A DNA stretch of 43,699 nt from a virus (IMGVR_UViG_3300031999_000055:1-43699), one strand, 5' to 3'; shown: positions 1 to 8,936, counted from the first letter of the stretch. Notes: a model not told the origin generated them from the sequence alone. Program-made: numbers and translations.

Positions 1-67
1 CAGGGGTTGTTGGCGGATTGTGCGTGAAAATTTTTGAATATTGGTATTTTTGTGGCAGATTTAAGTC

Positions 68-85
68 GTGGATTACTTGTATTAG
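68..85 (+). promoter_or_regulatory. Dispersed 18-base motif, copy 1
   Basis: Reads GTGGATTACTTGTATTAG, 15 of 18 matches to the genome-wide consensus GTGGATTACTTAAACTAG. It lies 22 bases before the ATG at 108, in the leader of the first gene. Function unknown; see the findings for competing explanations. Confidence 0.7.
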
Positions 86-107
86 TTATAAATCAAAGGA
101 GTGTATT

Positions 108-341
108 ATGTTTACCAAATTATTTAGATACTTATTTAGTTTTTTTAATGAGGAACCAGGAGTTGGAAGTTCTAAACGTCTTATCTTTATAGGCGGTTCA
201 ATTTTTAATATGGTACTTTGTTTCAAATTAGCATTACTTGGTAAATATACATTGATTGAATTATCGAGTTTTGTTGGTATTATTCAAACTGTTTTTTCAG
301 GTACTTATCTAATAGGTCGTTCTCAGGAGGATAAGAAATGA
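108..341 (+). CDS. Small membrane protein, holin-like
   Basis: A 77-residue protein with two hydrophobic segments, roughly residues 25-45 (RLIFIGGSIFNMVLCFKLAL) and 49-71, and a charged C-terminus ending in EDKK. That is the size and layout of a two-segment holin, which would permeabilise the inner membrane at lysis, but nothing beyond topology supports this. The ATG at 108 was chosen over an upstream one at 18 because an AAAGGAG ribosome binding site sits just before it and a dispersed leader motif lies at 68-85. Its end overlaps the next gene by four bases (ATGA), so the first genes form one translationally coupled operon. It could instead be any small membrane protein. Confidence 0.5.
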   Translation: MFTKLFRYLFSFFNEEPGVGSSKRLIFIGGSIFNMVLCFKLALLGKYTLIELSSFVGIIQTVFSGTYLIGRSQEDKK

Positions 342-916
342 ATAAGGTTGCACAAATAGTAACAGGATTAGCAACAATGGTAATATTAGCTGGTGGATTA
401 TATTATGGTTTTGATAAAGGTAATCTAATAATTATAGATGGTAAAAATAACAAATATTCGTTTGTCTCATTCAAGAGGCAATCATTTGTTAATGTACCCG
501 TTAAAGAATTTGATAGTTCCGAAATAATTGGAAGTTCATTTTATCAGGATATACCCTATTCAAAGGTATTTCCTGATTCTATTAAGGGTGTTAAATTTAT
601 TAATTGTAATCTTGATAATTGTATTATTCCGATTGGAGCAATTGTAATTGGTGGGACTAATAAACATTTTAAAGTAATGAATGATCAGGAATATTGGATT
701 GTTGATAAAAATAAAAATCCTATTATTCCACTAGATACAATAACATTCAAAAGAGTAGGAATATCCATAAATCCCAGAGATATTTCAATACGACCATTAT
801 CTGAACCAATTACAATTACCTATGACCCTGATTTAATTATGATGCGAAAACTTGATGTTATTATAAATGATAAACCACTACTTATTTCAGCGTTAAAAAG
901 AGCAGGTGAATTATGA
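338..916 (+). CDS. Hypothetical membrane-anchored protein
   Basis: A 192-residue protein of unknown family. Residues about 4-25 (VAQIVTGLATMVILAGGLYYG) form a likely membrane anchor or uncleaved signal; the rest is polar and mixed alpha/beta in character, with no motif I recognise. It overlaps the preceding small membrane protein and the following beta-helix gene by ATGA junctions, so the three are probably translated together. The context next to a holin-like gene would allow a lysis or cell-surface role, but this is only inference from position. Confidence 0.6.
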   Translation: MNKVAQIVTGLATMVILAGGLYYGFDKGNLIIIDGKNNKYSFVSFKRQSFVNVPVKEFDSSEIIGSSFYQDIPYSKVFPDSIKGVKFINCNLDNCIIPIGAIVIGGTNKHFKVMNDQEYWIVDKNKNPIIPLDTITFKRVGISINPRDISIRPLSEPITITYDPDLIMMRKLDVIINDKPLLISALKRAGEL

Positions 917-1998
917 AAAAATTAATTTTTTTATTTTTTCTTTTTATAATTATTTTATCTACTTTTGCTAAAATACGTCATGTTAAAGCAACCGGTACTG
1001 GTGATAGGAATGGTGGAACAACATGGATAAATGCTTTCAGCCCGGACACTTTTGGTTATTATCTTAATAACCTTGTTGATTCTGGAGATGTATTTTATGT
1101 AAAAGATTCAGGTACATTAACACTGACTGCAAGTATTGATTTTTCAGCAAGAGATGGAGGAGCATCATTACCAATTTTTATTATAGGTGTTAAGGACACT
1201 GTTACTCACGATTCAGAAGCTATAGTATTTACAGACTGGTCAAAAGATACTACCAATAATCCGTTTTTTGATTGTGGCTCATATTCGTGGACACTAGGAG
1301 ATTATACAAGAATTTTTAATTGTAATTTTCAGGGTGATGCAACTAATGTTATTATTTTTGGTACAAACTGTTTGGTTGAACAATGTAAATTTGATCAAGA
1401 CTATGGTTCTTCCGCTGGTAGATATTCAATAAGGTTAGTTGGTGGTGGTCAATGTATAAACTCTTATTTTATATCAACAAATTGTTCTGGAATTAATCCA
1501 TATTCAAGTGCTTCAGGGTGGGGTGTTATTAATTGTATTTTTAAAAATATGAAAAATGCAACTGGAGGGATAGCTATTTATATTTCTACTGGTGGAGGAT
1601 TAATTTTCAACTCAATTTTTGATTCGTGTAGAATAGCAATAGAACTTGTTGCTAGTGCTGGAACTCGTATAATTAATAATACATTTTATGATAATACAAC
1701 CTCTATTGATGGAACAAGTACTTTTCATAATATAGTTATAAATAATATTCTTGATTCAACAAAAACTGATGGATTTAAGGCTACCGGATTGCGCGAATCA
1801 AATTTTCTTATGGCCAATCATGGCGATAACACAAGAAATAATGATATGTTTGATACTTGGTCTGAAATTAATATTTGGTCAATAGATAATTATATAACTT
1901 CGGGAAACCCATTATTTACTAATCCATCTAATTATGACTTTACTTTACAAAATGGATCTCCTTGTCTTAATACTGGAAAGGATGCACCAACGCAATGA
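913..1998 (+). CDS. Secreted right-handed beta-helix protein
   Basis: A 361-residue protein starting with a strongly hydrophobic signal-like segment (residues 1-19, KKLIFLFFLFIIILSTFA). The body has the short NC.F / N.IF / NN.F repeats of a pectate-lyase-like parallel beta-helix, for example IINNTFYDN and VINNILDS. It ends with the phrase NGSPCLNTGKDAP, typical of beta-helix surface proteins in environmental bacteria. In phages such folds serve as tail spikes or polysaccharide depolymerases, but a signal peptide is unusual for a virion protein, so an exported product is possible. No catalytic residues can be assigned. It overlaps both neighbours by ATGA. Confidence 0.65.
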   Translation: MKKLIFLFFLFIIILSTFAKIRHVKATGTGDRNGGTTWINAFSPDTFGYYLNNLVDSGDVFYVKDSGTLTLTASIDFSARDGGASLPIFIIGVKDTVTHDSEAIVFTDWSKDTTNNPFFDCGSYSWTLGDYTRIFNCNFQGDATNVIIFGTNCLVEQCKFDQDYGSSAGRYSIRLVGGGQCINSYFISTNCSGINPYSSASGWGVINCIFKNMKNATGGIAIYISTGGGLIFNSIFDSCRIAIELVASAGTRIINNTFYDNTTSIDGTSTFHNIVINNILDSTKTDGFKATGLRESNFLMANHGDNTRNNDMFDTWSEINIWSIDNYITSGNPLFTNPSNYDFTLQNGSPCLNTGKDAPTQ

Positions 1999-2984
1999 TC
2001 TCAAAGGGTGCAAGACAACCTGGGGGAATGAATAAGGGTGCACGCCAAGACGAACCTGTTTCTTCTTCGCGTGTATATGGAACTAATAATATCACTATTA
2101 GTAATAGTGGTAATATTAAGGGTACTGGTAGAATTTATGGAACTAATAGTATCACTATTAGTAATAGTGGTAATATTAAGGGTACTGGTAGAATATATGG
2201 AATCAATAATGTTACTCTTACTAATAGTGGTTCCATAAAGGGTACTGGTAGAATCTATGGAACCAATAATATCACTATTAGTAATAATGGCTCTATAAAA
2301 GGTATTGGTAGAGTCTATGGAACTAATAGTATTACTATTAGTAGTAATGGTTCTATAAAAGGTACCGGTAGATTTTATGGAATTAATAATATTGTTATTA
2401 CTAATAGTGGATTACTTGAAGCAGTTGGTAGAGTATATGGTACAAATAATGTTGTTATTACCAATAGTGGAAATATTATTGGTCTTGGAGGAAATAGAAT
2501 ATATGGAACCAATAATGTTACTTTTACTAATAGTGGTTCCATAAAGGGTACTGGTAGAATATTTGGTAATAATAATATTATTATTACTAATAATGGCTCT
2601 ATAAAAGGTATTGGTAAAATTTCTGGAACTAATAGTATTACTATTAGTAATAGTGGTTCTATAAAAGGTACTGGTAGAATTTATGGTAGTAATAATGTTA
2701 TTATTATTAATAGTGGATTACTTGAAGCAGTTGGGAGAATTTATGGAACTAATAATATCACTATTACCAATAATGGTAGTATTATTGGTACTGGTGTAGT
2801 TAGAGTATATGCTATAAATACTGTTATTTTTACCAATATTGGTAATATAATAAATTCAAGTGCTATTGGTGTTGGAGTAGATTTGATAATAGTACCATAT
2901 GATGATAATATAATAACAGTTCCTAAAGATGATAATATAATAATAGTTCCCTATGATGATAAATTAATTACAGTAAATTTTTAA
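1995..2984 (+). CDS. Tandem-repeat beta-solenoid protein
   Basis: A 329-residue protein made almost entirely of about 13 tandem repeats of 20-22 residues with pattern R(I/V)YGTNN(I/V)TI(S/T)NSG(N/S)IKGTG, from about residue 25 to 285. The tail (about 289-329) has short repeats of the type DDNII(T/I)VP. The regular Thr/Asn/Gly/Ile pattern suggests a narrow beta-solenoid. A five-repeat block (about 2190-2495) recurs at about 2496-2801, so the gene grew by a 306-base segmental duplication. It is probably a fibre, adhesin or decoration protein by position, but no family is recognised. Near-identical codons among repeats indicate recent expansion or continuing exchange. Confidence 0.65.
   Translation: MISKGARQPGGMNKGARQDEPVSSSRVYGTNNITISNSGNIKGTGRIYGTNSITISNSGNIKGTGRIYGINNVTLTNSGSIKGTGRIYGTNNITISNNGSIKGIGRVYGTNSITISSNGSIKGTGRFYGINNIVITNSGLLEAVGRVYGTNNVVITNSGNIIGLGGNRIYGTNNVTFTNSGSIKGTGRIFGNNNIIITNNGSIKGIGKISGTNSITISNSGSIKGTGRIYGSNNVIIINSGLLEAVGRIYGTNNITITNNGSIIGTGVVRVYAINTVIFTNIGNIINSSAIGVGVDLIIVPYDDNIITVPKDDNIIIVPYDDKLITVNF
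2190..2801 (+). repeat. 306-base segmental duplication in solenoid gene
   Basis: Repeats 3-7 (from about 2190) and repeats 8-12 (from about 2496) match in the same order, including the odd SGLLEAVG coil in each. The offset is 306 bases: five 60-base units plus a two-codon insertion (GN). This sits on top of the underlying 60-base periodicity. Confidence 0.7.
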
Positions 2985-2997
2985 AAGGAGATAAATT

Positions 2998-3438
2998 ATG
3001 TCTATGACTAATGCTGCTGAAACAGCACTATGGAATTTAATTTTCAATAATGCTGCTTGGGCAAATATTGGAGATGCTGGCGGATTACAACCTTCTGCTA
3101 CTGCTGGTAGTTTATATATATCATTACATACTGCAGACCCTGGAGAAACAGGAGATCAAACTACAAATGAATGTAATTATACTAGTTATGCTAGGGTAGC
3201 TGTAGCTAGATCAGCTGGTGGTTGGACTGTATCTGGAAATAATGCAGCCAATACTGCTGCTATAGATTGGCCAGCTTGCACTGGTGGTACAAATACTGCA
3301 ACACATTTCGGTATTGGTACGGCGGCATCTGGAGCTGGAAATTTACTTTTTAGTGGTGTCTTAGGAACTAGTTTAGCCATATCTGTTGGTATTACTCCTA
3401 GTGCTCCTATTGGTGATATTGATAATAATGCTGATTAA
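2998..3438 (+). CDS. Phage fibre-type structural protein (SLHTADPG family)
   Basis: A 146-residue protein with landmarks of a common phage structural family often annotated as tail fibre-like: N-terminal AAETALWNLIFNN, then LYISLHTADPGETGDQTTNE, YARVAVARSAGGWTV, a THFGIGTAASGAGNLLFSG segment and a VGITPS C-terminus. All segments occur in family order and the length is normal. It probably decorates the virion or links to fibres. It is preceded by AAGGAG and followed by a hairpin, so it likely ends the first transcription unit. Its base composition is less AT-rich than its neighbours. Confidence 0.7.
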   Translation: MSMTNAAETALWNLIFNNAAWANIGDAGGLQPSATAGSLYISLHTADPGETGDQTTNECNYTSYARVAVARSAGGWTVSGNNAANTAAIDWPACTGGTNTATHFGIGTAASGAGNLLFSGVLGTSLAISVGITPSAPIGDIDNNAD

Positions 3439-3491
3439 TTTATTAATTTTTGGATTGGTGGTACTCCTTTCATTTGGGTGTGTGACTGATA

Positions 3492-3530
3492 GATAGGATC
3501 ATATATAAATATATTTTATATGATCCTATC
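3492..3530 (+). terminator. Hairpin after fibre-type gene
   Basis: A perfect 14-base stem, GATAGGATCATATA (3492-3505) with its complement at 3517-3530, around an 11-base AT loop. It lies in the 120-base gap between the fibre-type gene and the next gene. The T-run after it is weak, so it could also be an RNA-processing or stabilising hairpin. Confidence 0.5.
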
Positions 3531-3557
3531 CCTAATTAAACTTTAATAGGAGAATCT

Positions 3558-3842
3558 ATGTGGAGAATACCTACAAGAAAAATGGATATGGATGAAGAAA
3601 AAACTTTTGGTTTTAACCATACCCAATTTTTAAATGGTGATACAATATCAAGTTCAACCTGGATTGTCCCTAGTGAATTACTTGAACTAAGTAAATCAAA
3701 TACGACAACTCATGCTTATATTAAAATTAAGAATAGTACTGGTATAGAAGGTTCTATTTATAGGATTACAAATAGATTTATTTTTGCAATATCTGGTGAT
3801 ATAAGAGATAAATCAATTGATGTTTTATTAACTTCAGAATAG
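3558..3842 (+). CDS. Fibre-tail adaptor-like protein
   Basis: A 94-residue protein that follows the pattern of small phage proteins annotated as fibre-tail adaptor: a KD/DP-DE-KTF.F start (MDMDEEKTFGFN), then GDTISSSTWIVP, an SNTTTHAYIKI stretch and an ITNRF....GDIRDKSI C-terminal strand. The order and length match that family, which is expected to be an immunoglobulin-like beta sandwich. AATAGGAG precedes the ATG. Its position right after the SLHTADPG protein fits, because these two families are frequent neighbours in phage genomes. The partner and exact role cannot be read from the sequence. Confidence 0.6.
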   Translation: MWRIPTRKMDMDEEKTFGFNHTQFLNGDTISSSTWIVPSELLELSKSNTTTHAYIKIKNSTGIEGSIYRITNRFIFAISGDIRDKSIDVLLTSE

Positions 3843-3849
3843 GATTTTT

Positions 3850-4542
3850 ATGTCTAATATTAATGTTCAAGAATTTTATTTACCCCATTTATTATTCCGT
3901 CAAATTGGGCATATGTCTCAATATGAGATAGAACAGATGGGAGTTAAATACCCAGAAGCTAGAAGAACTGATAAGGGAATTCCAGTTTTTGGAATGATTT
4001 TTGCATTAAATTCAGAACGTAAAAAATTAACTGAAGCCTTTGGTTCAAATATAAGTCAAGATATGCCTGGAGCCAAATTGGAGTATGAATTAAAAACAGA
4101 AATGATCTTATCTAAACGTATATTAAATCAAGCTAAACTTGGTATTCTTATTCCTAAAGAAGAAGCATCAGATAGGGTTAAACGGATTTTAAGCACTGTA
4201 ATTAATTTATTTAAAAATAGTATAAAATTAATAGCTCCAAAGCTATTGAATATAATTAATCAACGAGATGTAGAGACAATTATAACCAATGAGTGGAATA
4301 AGTTAATCTTAGAATTGGAAAAAGATTCTCAGGTTATAACTTGGGGCGAAGATGGTTCTAGTAAATTATTACAGACTAGATTAAATGAGATTAAAATGGA
4401 AGACCCATTATTTGCAGAGGTCGTAGAAAGTAGAAAAATTAATGATAATAATAATAATGATATTGTCAATGAAATTGATAATAAGTATGATATTAATTAT
4501 GGAGATACGGAACTAGGAGAAAATAATGAAATTGAAAATTAG
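3850..4542 (+). CDS. Terminase small subunit (Nu1-like), predicted
   Basis: A 230-residue protein immediately upstream of the large terminase gene, overlapping it by 17 bases, where a small terminase is expected. The N-terminal part (about 15-55) could form a DNA-binding helix-turn-helix. The middle segment YELKTEMILSKRILNQAKLG.LIPKEEASDRVKRI resembles the Nu1-type helix in which a long E/R-rich helix is followed by a G.L....EV block. The C-terminus (about 200-230) is a low-complexity Asn/Asp run. The role would be recognising the packaging site and recruiting the large subunit. The assignment rests on position plus a moderate pattern match. Confidence 0.6.
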   Translation: MSNINVQEFYLPHLLFRQIGHMSQYEIEQMGVKYPEARRTDKGIPVFGMIFALNSERKKLTEAFGSNISQDMPGAKLEYELKTEMILSKRILNQAKLGILIPKEEASDRVKRILSTVINLFKNSIKLIAPKLLNIINQRDVETIITNEWNKLILELEKDSQVITWGEDGSSKLLQTRLNEIKMEDPLFAEVVESRKINDNNNNDIVNEIDNKYDINYGDTELGENNEIEN

Positions 4543-6361
4543 TAAAGAGGAATTAAATATCTTATATTTGCCACAAAGATTATCAGCATTGGAAGTAGCA
4601 AATATGATAAGATTACCTCTCCGTTCTAATTTTCAAGAAAAAATTGATTTTGATCTGACTCCATATTTAAGAATGCCTACTTCATTAATTGGAAAAAATC
4701 ATGTTAAAGTAATGGGTATTATAGCACCCACTCAATCTGGAAAAACTGTATGGTTACAAATTGTTGTTGCAGACTCAATTGAACAAGATCCAGGTACTTT
4801 ATTTTATGTGAATCCAGATGAGAAATTATCTAAACGGGGTATGAAAGAAAAAGTCATAGATATGATTTTACATACTCCAGAATTGAAAAAGCATGTAAGA
4901 TCAATACGGAATGTTTCTAAAGCGGGAATAGTATTAGACAATATGACTATATATCCAGCATGGGCTGGTAGTCTTGCTTCAATAAGTTCAACTCCAGGAA
5001 AACGAGCTATATTAGATGAAGTGAGATTAATGAAATTAACTATAGGTAAAGAATCAAATGCCATAAAACTTACGCAAGATAGATTAACTACATATTATGA
5101 TCTTGGATTAGCACAGTTATATATGGTTAGTACTCCATCTGTAGAGGGTGATTTATTGCATCAACAGTTAAAAGTTCCTGGTACTCTAGTTTTATGTTGG
5201 CACAGTAAATGTTGTAATTGTGGTAAAGTGGAAATTTTAGATTTTTTTAGAAATATAAAAGTTATTGATAGTGTTGTTAGATGTGTTTGTAGTGATTGCG
5301 GTAATTATTATCAAGATAATGATCAGAAAAGAAAAATGAATTCTCTAGGATTCTATGCGCCTCGTGGATCACTTGAACTACCTCTCATTTTACCAGAACG
5401 TGTATTTTTTTGGTATGATAGTTTGGTTTCTCCATTTAGAACTTTTAAAGCAATTCATAAAGAGTATATAAGCACTAAAGATAGACTTCATGATTATAAA
5501 AATTTCTGGCAATGTTGGTTAGCTAAATTTTGGGAAGATGATATTAGTAAAACATCAGTAGATAATTTACATCAAAAATGTGTACAGGATAGGATAGGTA
5601 CAATACCTAATTGGTGTTTATTATTAACTTGTGGTATAGATACTCAAGATGATGGATTTTTTGTAGTTGTACGCGCATGGGGAAATGATAAATTAACTAG
5701 GTTAGTGGATGCTTTTTTTATTGAATGTAAAATTAAAATAGCAGATTCAGAAGAAATTAAAAAAATACTTAAACGTGAAGTTATAAATAAAATATATCTT
5801 ACCGAGTTAAATGTTAAGTGGAAGATTGGATTAACTGCAATAGATACCGGAGGCCATAGAACAAAGGAAATATATAAAGCTACAGTTGATTTTGAGAGGT
5901 TTATTTGGATTAAAGGGGCTCATGAATCTCAAAAGATTACTATAACTTATAGTTCAGAATATAGATTATATTTAGTTAGAACAGTTGAATATTTGGATGA
6001 AACAGAAGATAAATCGGAACAACCATATTGGGAGTTACCCAAAAATATTCCAGAAGACTATCTTAATCAGTTTGTTAATTATAGAAAGATTAAAAAACAA
6101 AATAATATTACTGGTGAAGATAGAGTTATATGGGTAAAAAAGGGACAAGTTGATTATAGAATGGCTGATATACATTCTGTTATTTGTTTAGATATTCCTA
6201 CAGATATTGGTAAATTTAGGTATGAATTAAATCAACCTAATTTTATATATAATCCTCTTAAACGATTTGAGGAAATAAAAATACAAGAAGATCATGAAAA
6301 GGTAATACATAGTGAGGAAGATAATGAAAATAATTATGATATAGGTTCCTTTAAATGGTAA
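4526..6361 (+). CDS. Terminase large subunit (GpA-like)
   Basis: A 611-residue protein with all parts of a lambda GpA-type packaging motor. Walker A is APTQSGKT (67-74), Walker B is RAILDEV with the acidic pair near 164-165, and a Cys cluster (C229-x2-C232 and C255-x2-C258) could bind zinc. The C-terminal nuclease domain has GIDTQDD (D372) and TAIDTGGHRT (D440), with a later DYRMADIHSVICLD helix. It cuts concatemers and pumps DNA into the prohead by ATP hydrolysis. Length is near the usual 600-650. It overlaps the small subunit gene and is followed by the GpW-like gene after 10 bases with a strong AAGGAG site. Confidence 0.95.
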   Translation: MKLKISKEELNILYLPQRLSALEVANMIRLPLRSNFQEKIDFDLTPYLRMPTSLIGKNHVKVMGIIAPTQSGKTVWLQIVVADSIEQDPGTLFYVNPDEKLSKRGMKEKVIDMILHTPELKKHVRSIRNVSKAGIVLDNMTIYPAWAGSLASISSTPGKRAILDEVRLMKLTIGKESNAIKLTQDRLTTYYDLGLAQLYMVSTPSVEGDLLHQQLKVPGTLVLCWHSKCCNCGKVEILDFFRNIKVIDSVVRCVCSDCGNYYQDNDQKRKMNSLGFYAPRGSLELPLILPERVFFWYDSLVSPFRTFKAIHKEYISTKDRLHDYKNFWQCWLAKFWEDDISKTSVDNLHQKCVQDRIGTIPNWCLLLTCGIDTQDDGFFVVVRAWGNDKLTRLVDAFFIECKIKIADSEEIKKILKREVINKIYLTELNVKWKIGLTAIDTGGHRTKEIYKATVDFERFIWIKGAHESQKITITYSSEYRLYLVRTVEYLDETEDKSEQPYWELPKNIPEDYLNQFVNYRKIKKQNNITGEDRVIWVKKGQVDYRMADIHSVICLDIPTDIGKFRYELNQPNFIYNPLKRFEEIKIQEDHEKVIHSEEDNENNYDIGSFKW

Positions 6362-6371
6362 GGAGTAAAAT

Positions 6372-6596
6372 ATGGGTTTTTATAGGACAGAATTAGAAAG
6401 ATTTAAAATAGCTGTTGCTGCTAGGGATATAGATTCTTTTTGGATTATGTCCAGTGAAAATAGTCGCAACATGAGAATTGTATATACTAGATTAAATAAT
6501 ATACAAGATTATATTCAATGGTTAGAGTATATGGCAGATATGGAAGATAATAATAATTCTGCTGGAAGTGTACTTATATCTGTAGGGGGTGTTTAA
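6372..6596 (+). CDS. GpW-like head-tail joining protein
   Basis: A 74-residue protein between terminase and portal, exactly where lambda W lies and of similar size (lambda GpW is 68 residues). The N-terminal helix ELERFKIAVAARD and the later helix NNIQDYIQWLEYMADM match the GpW pattern of two helices around a short hairpin (compare LKKYIAELE in lambda). The product would sit under the portal and help retain DNA and join the tail. Its last base overlaps the portal start (TAATG). The sequence match is loose, so position carries much of the weight. Confidence 0.65.
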   Translation: MGFYRTELERFKIAVAARDIDSFWIMSSENSRNMRIVYTRLNNIQDYIQWLEYMADMEDNNNSAGSVLISVGGV

Positions 6597-8137
6597 TGAG
6601 TGGATTTAATATTCTTAATGATAGTCCTTATTTTTCAAATATAGATTTAAGTATACAAGAATCAATTCCAGATTTTGAATTGACTGAAGATTATTCATTA
6701 ATTAAGTTAAGAAAAATTAGTAAAAATCTGGTTAAAAATAATTTTTTAGCTGTAGCTGGTTTATTAATTTATATTGATTCTATTGTAGGGGGAGAATTAA
6801 AAATTGGTATTTTGGATATTACTGATGATATAACAACTATAGTTGATGATAAATTTAAAGATTCTATTATTGCTTTGTTAGAAAAAACTCTAGTGGGAAT
6901 AGATATTAATAGGGAATTATCATTGGCTCAAATAACTGAACAAATTATATCGTCGGCTTTTACTGATGGTGATATTTTAATAAATTTACCAATGGATAAT
7001 AATAGAGATGAAAATTCTATTCAAACTTATGTTGAACTTATTGATGCTAGTCGTATAAAAACACCTCCTGAAGAAAGAAATAATAATTTAGTTAGGGAAG
7101 GTGTTGAATATTGGTCTTCAGGTAGACTCAAAGGTTATCATGTAATTAAAAATAACCCTACTAAAACATTGGGTGCATATAATTTAAGTGATACAGATTT
7201 TACATTTTTACCAGTATATAAATCAGATGGGAAAATAACTAGGAGAGTCTGTTATCTATTTAAAGCACCAACATTTATTAGAGTAAACCAATCCAGACAG
7301 TATCCTGTTATGACTGGTACCATGCAGATTATAGAATATTTCCATCAATACCTAGAAGCCGTACTAATCGGTGCAAGGGTAGCAGCCTGTTTTTCTGCAT
7401 TTGTTGAGACTAATAATCCAGAAGCAGCAAAGAAAAGTATGACAGAGAGTGGCGAGACTACTTCTGTTACAGTTAAAGGAAAAAAATTAACTAAATTACA
7501 ACCTGGACTTGTTTCTTATTTAAGGATGGGAGAGAAAATTAGTTTTGCATCACCTAATAAACCTTCAGATAATTTTGATCCATTCATTTTGAGATTATTA
7601 AGGTTTATCTCTTCTGCTTGGAGGATACCTTATGAGAAACTTTGTATGGATTTATCTATAGTTAATTATTCCTCTTGGCGTGGTGGATCACTTGAAACAG
7701 ATAGAAATTTTTCACGTTGGAGAAGAGATTTGACATCTGTATTAAAATGGATAATTTTAACTTTTCTTAGAGAGGGTTTATCTAAGAAATTAATTAAAGG
7801 AAATTTAAGTAATATTTTATTACAAATAGTTTTTCCAAAGTATAAATCTCTTGATGAAGAAAAATCAGCTCGTTCAAAAAAGATAAATCTAATAACAGGG
7901 ACTGTATCTAAAAAGCAAATTGTAGATGAAGAAGGTGGAAATTTTGAAGCACTCCAAAAAGAGTTAGATACAGAAATTGATTTAGATGTGGATAGAAAAG
8001 CAAGAGAATTAATTCGACAAAAAAAATGGCAAGAAAAGGAAAATATAATATTTAATAATACCAATGATAATAATGATAGTAATAATGTAGATGAAGAGGA
8101 AGCTAAAGAAAGGAGAAAAGAAGATGGAAACTGGTAA
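6596..8137 (+). CDS. Portal protein (lambda GpB family)
   Basis: A 513-residue protein with family landmarks of the lambda-type portal: YVELIDASRIKTPPE and VREGVEYWSSGRLKGYHVIKNNP in the N-terminal half, then FIRVNQSRQYPVMTG, QYLEAVLIGARVAACFSAFVET, LQPGLVSYLRMGEKISFASPNKPSDNFDPF and IPYEKLCMDLS..NYSSWRGGSLETDR. These mark the clip, stem and wing regions of the dodecameric portal. The C-terminal tail is charged and Asn-rich. Its coding end overlaps the start region of the protease gene, as in the B-C arrangement of lambda. Confidence 0.93.
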   Translation: MSGFNILNDSPYFSNIDLSIQESIPDFELTEDYSLIKLRKISKNLVKNNFLAVAGLLIYIDSIVGGELKIGILDITDDITTIVDDKFKDSIIALLEKTLVGIDINRELSLAQITEQIISSAFTDGDILINLPMDNNRDENSIQTYVELIDASRIKTPPEERNNNLVREGVEYWSSGRLKGYHVIKNNPTKTLGAYNLSDTDFTFLPVYKSDGKITRRVCYLFKAPTFIRVNQSRQYPVMTGTMQIIEYFHQYLEAVLIGARVAACFSAFVETNNPEAAKKSMTESGETTSVTVKGKKLTKLQPGLVSYLRMGEKISFASPNKPSDNFDPFILRLLRFISSAWRIPYEKLCMDLSIVNYSSWRGGSLETDRNFSRWRRDLTSVLKWIILTFLREGLSKKLIKGNLSNILLQIVFPKYKSLDEEKSARSKKINLITGTVSKKQIVDEEGGNFEALQKELDTEIDLDVDRKARELIRQKKWQEKENIIFNNTNDNNDSNNVDEEEAKERRKEDGNW

Positions 8138-8936
8138 AAAATCCTATATTTTAAATTACTTTAATGATTCAGTATGGTTAATTAGACCTCAAAGGTTACA
8201 ATTAATTTCCAATGTGTTATTGAATAGGTTTAATGATAGTGAATTACTTAATCTAGTTCAATTAGAACCTAAGGAACATAAAATTAATTTTATTCAAAGA
8301 CATAATAATATTGGTATTCTTAATATAGAAGGTGTTTTAATTCCTAAGGCTAGTTGGTTAGATACTTTTTGTGGATTTGTAAGTACATTGGAACTTAAAA
8401 CACAATTTTTATCCTTATTAAATGATAAGTCAGTGGATAAAATTGTGTTATATATTGATAGTCCTGGTGGTGTTTCTACTGGAATATTAGAGTTCGCAGA
8501 AACAATATATCAGAATAGAAATATTAAAGAGATTATATCATTTACGGATGTTGATATGTGTTCTGCCGCTTATTGGATAGGATCCGCTGCATTAAAAATA
8601 GTTGTATCACCTAGTTCAGAAATTGGTTCTATTGGTTCATATATAGCTTTAATTAAAGAAAAGGCAGTAAGTAGGGATTTTGATGTTTATTATATACAAG
8701 CTGGAGATAATAAAACTTTTGGCAATCCAGATATACCTATAACTGAATCAGAAAGGGCTTATTTTCAACTTAAAGTAGATCAAAATAATAATGATTTTGT
8801 TAATGCTATTAGTAAATATAGAAATATTGATATTCAAACAATAAAAGATACAAAAGCTAGTTATTATACTTCTAATGTAGCTCCCACATGGATGTATGAT
8901 GAACTAGCAGATGTAGAATATATATTACAAATATAA
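8124..8936 (+). CDS. S49-family head maturation protease
   Basis: A 270-residue serine protease of the SppA/lambda GpC family. It shows YIDSPGGV at about 110-117 (oxyanion loop), the nucleophile in DMCSAAYW (Ser147), EIGSIGSYI, and the catalytic lysine in QAGDNKTFGNP (Lys197), ending in a P.WMYDELADVEYI segment. It would cleave scaffold and portal during prohead maturation. The start at 8124 was chosen because AGGAG lies at 8111-8115; an upstream ATG at 8091 has no such site. The 5' end overlaps the portal gene by 14 bases. Unlike lambda GpC it lacks a C-terminal scaffold extension; scaffold is a separate gene downstream. Confidence 0.9.
   Translation: METGKKSYILNYFNDSVWLIRPQRLQLISNVLLNRFNDSELLNLVQLEPKEHKINFIQRHNNIGILNIEGVLIPKASWLDTFCGFVSTLELKTQFLSLLNDKSVDKIVLYIDSPGGVSTGILEFAETIYQNRNIKEIISFTDVDMCSAAYWIGSAALKIVVSPSSEIGSIGSYIALIKEKAVSRDFDVYYIQAGDNKTFGNPDIPITESERAYFQLKVDQNNNDFVNAISKYRNIDIQTIKDTKASYYTSNVAPTWMYDELADVEYILQI
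8239..8256 (+). promoter_or_regulatory. Motif-like sequence inside protease gene
   Basis: GTGAATTACTTAATCTAG, 16 of 18 matches to the dispersed motif, but it encodes SELLNL within the protease. Similar sequence arises easily from favoured codons for Leu-Leu, so this copy may be coincidental. Confidence 0.3.

Noticed and set aside
2038-2238. Open frame overlapping the solenoid gene in another phase
   Set aside because: It consists of repeated hydrophobic peptides created by the 60-base repeats and lacks its own ribosome site.
5364-5381. GTGGATCACTTGAACTAC resembling the dispersed motif in the terminase gene
   Set aside because: It encodes RGSLELP, a normally conserved part of GpA terminases, and uses this genome's ordinary codons. 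It cannot be told apart from chance; the same applies to 7683-7700 in the portal (GGSLET) and 2407-2424 in the solenoid gene.
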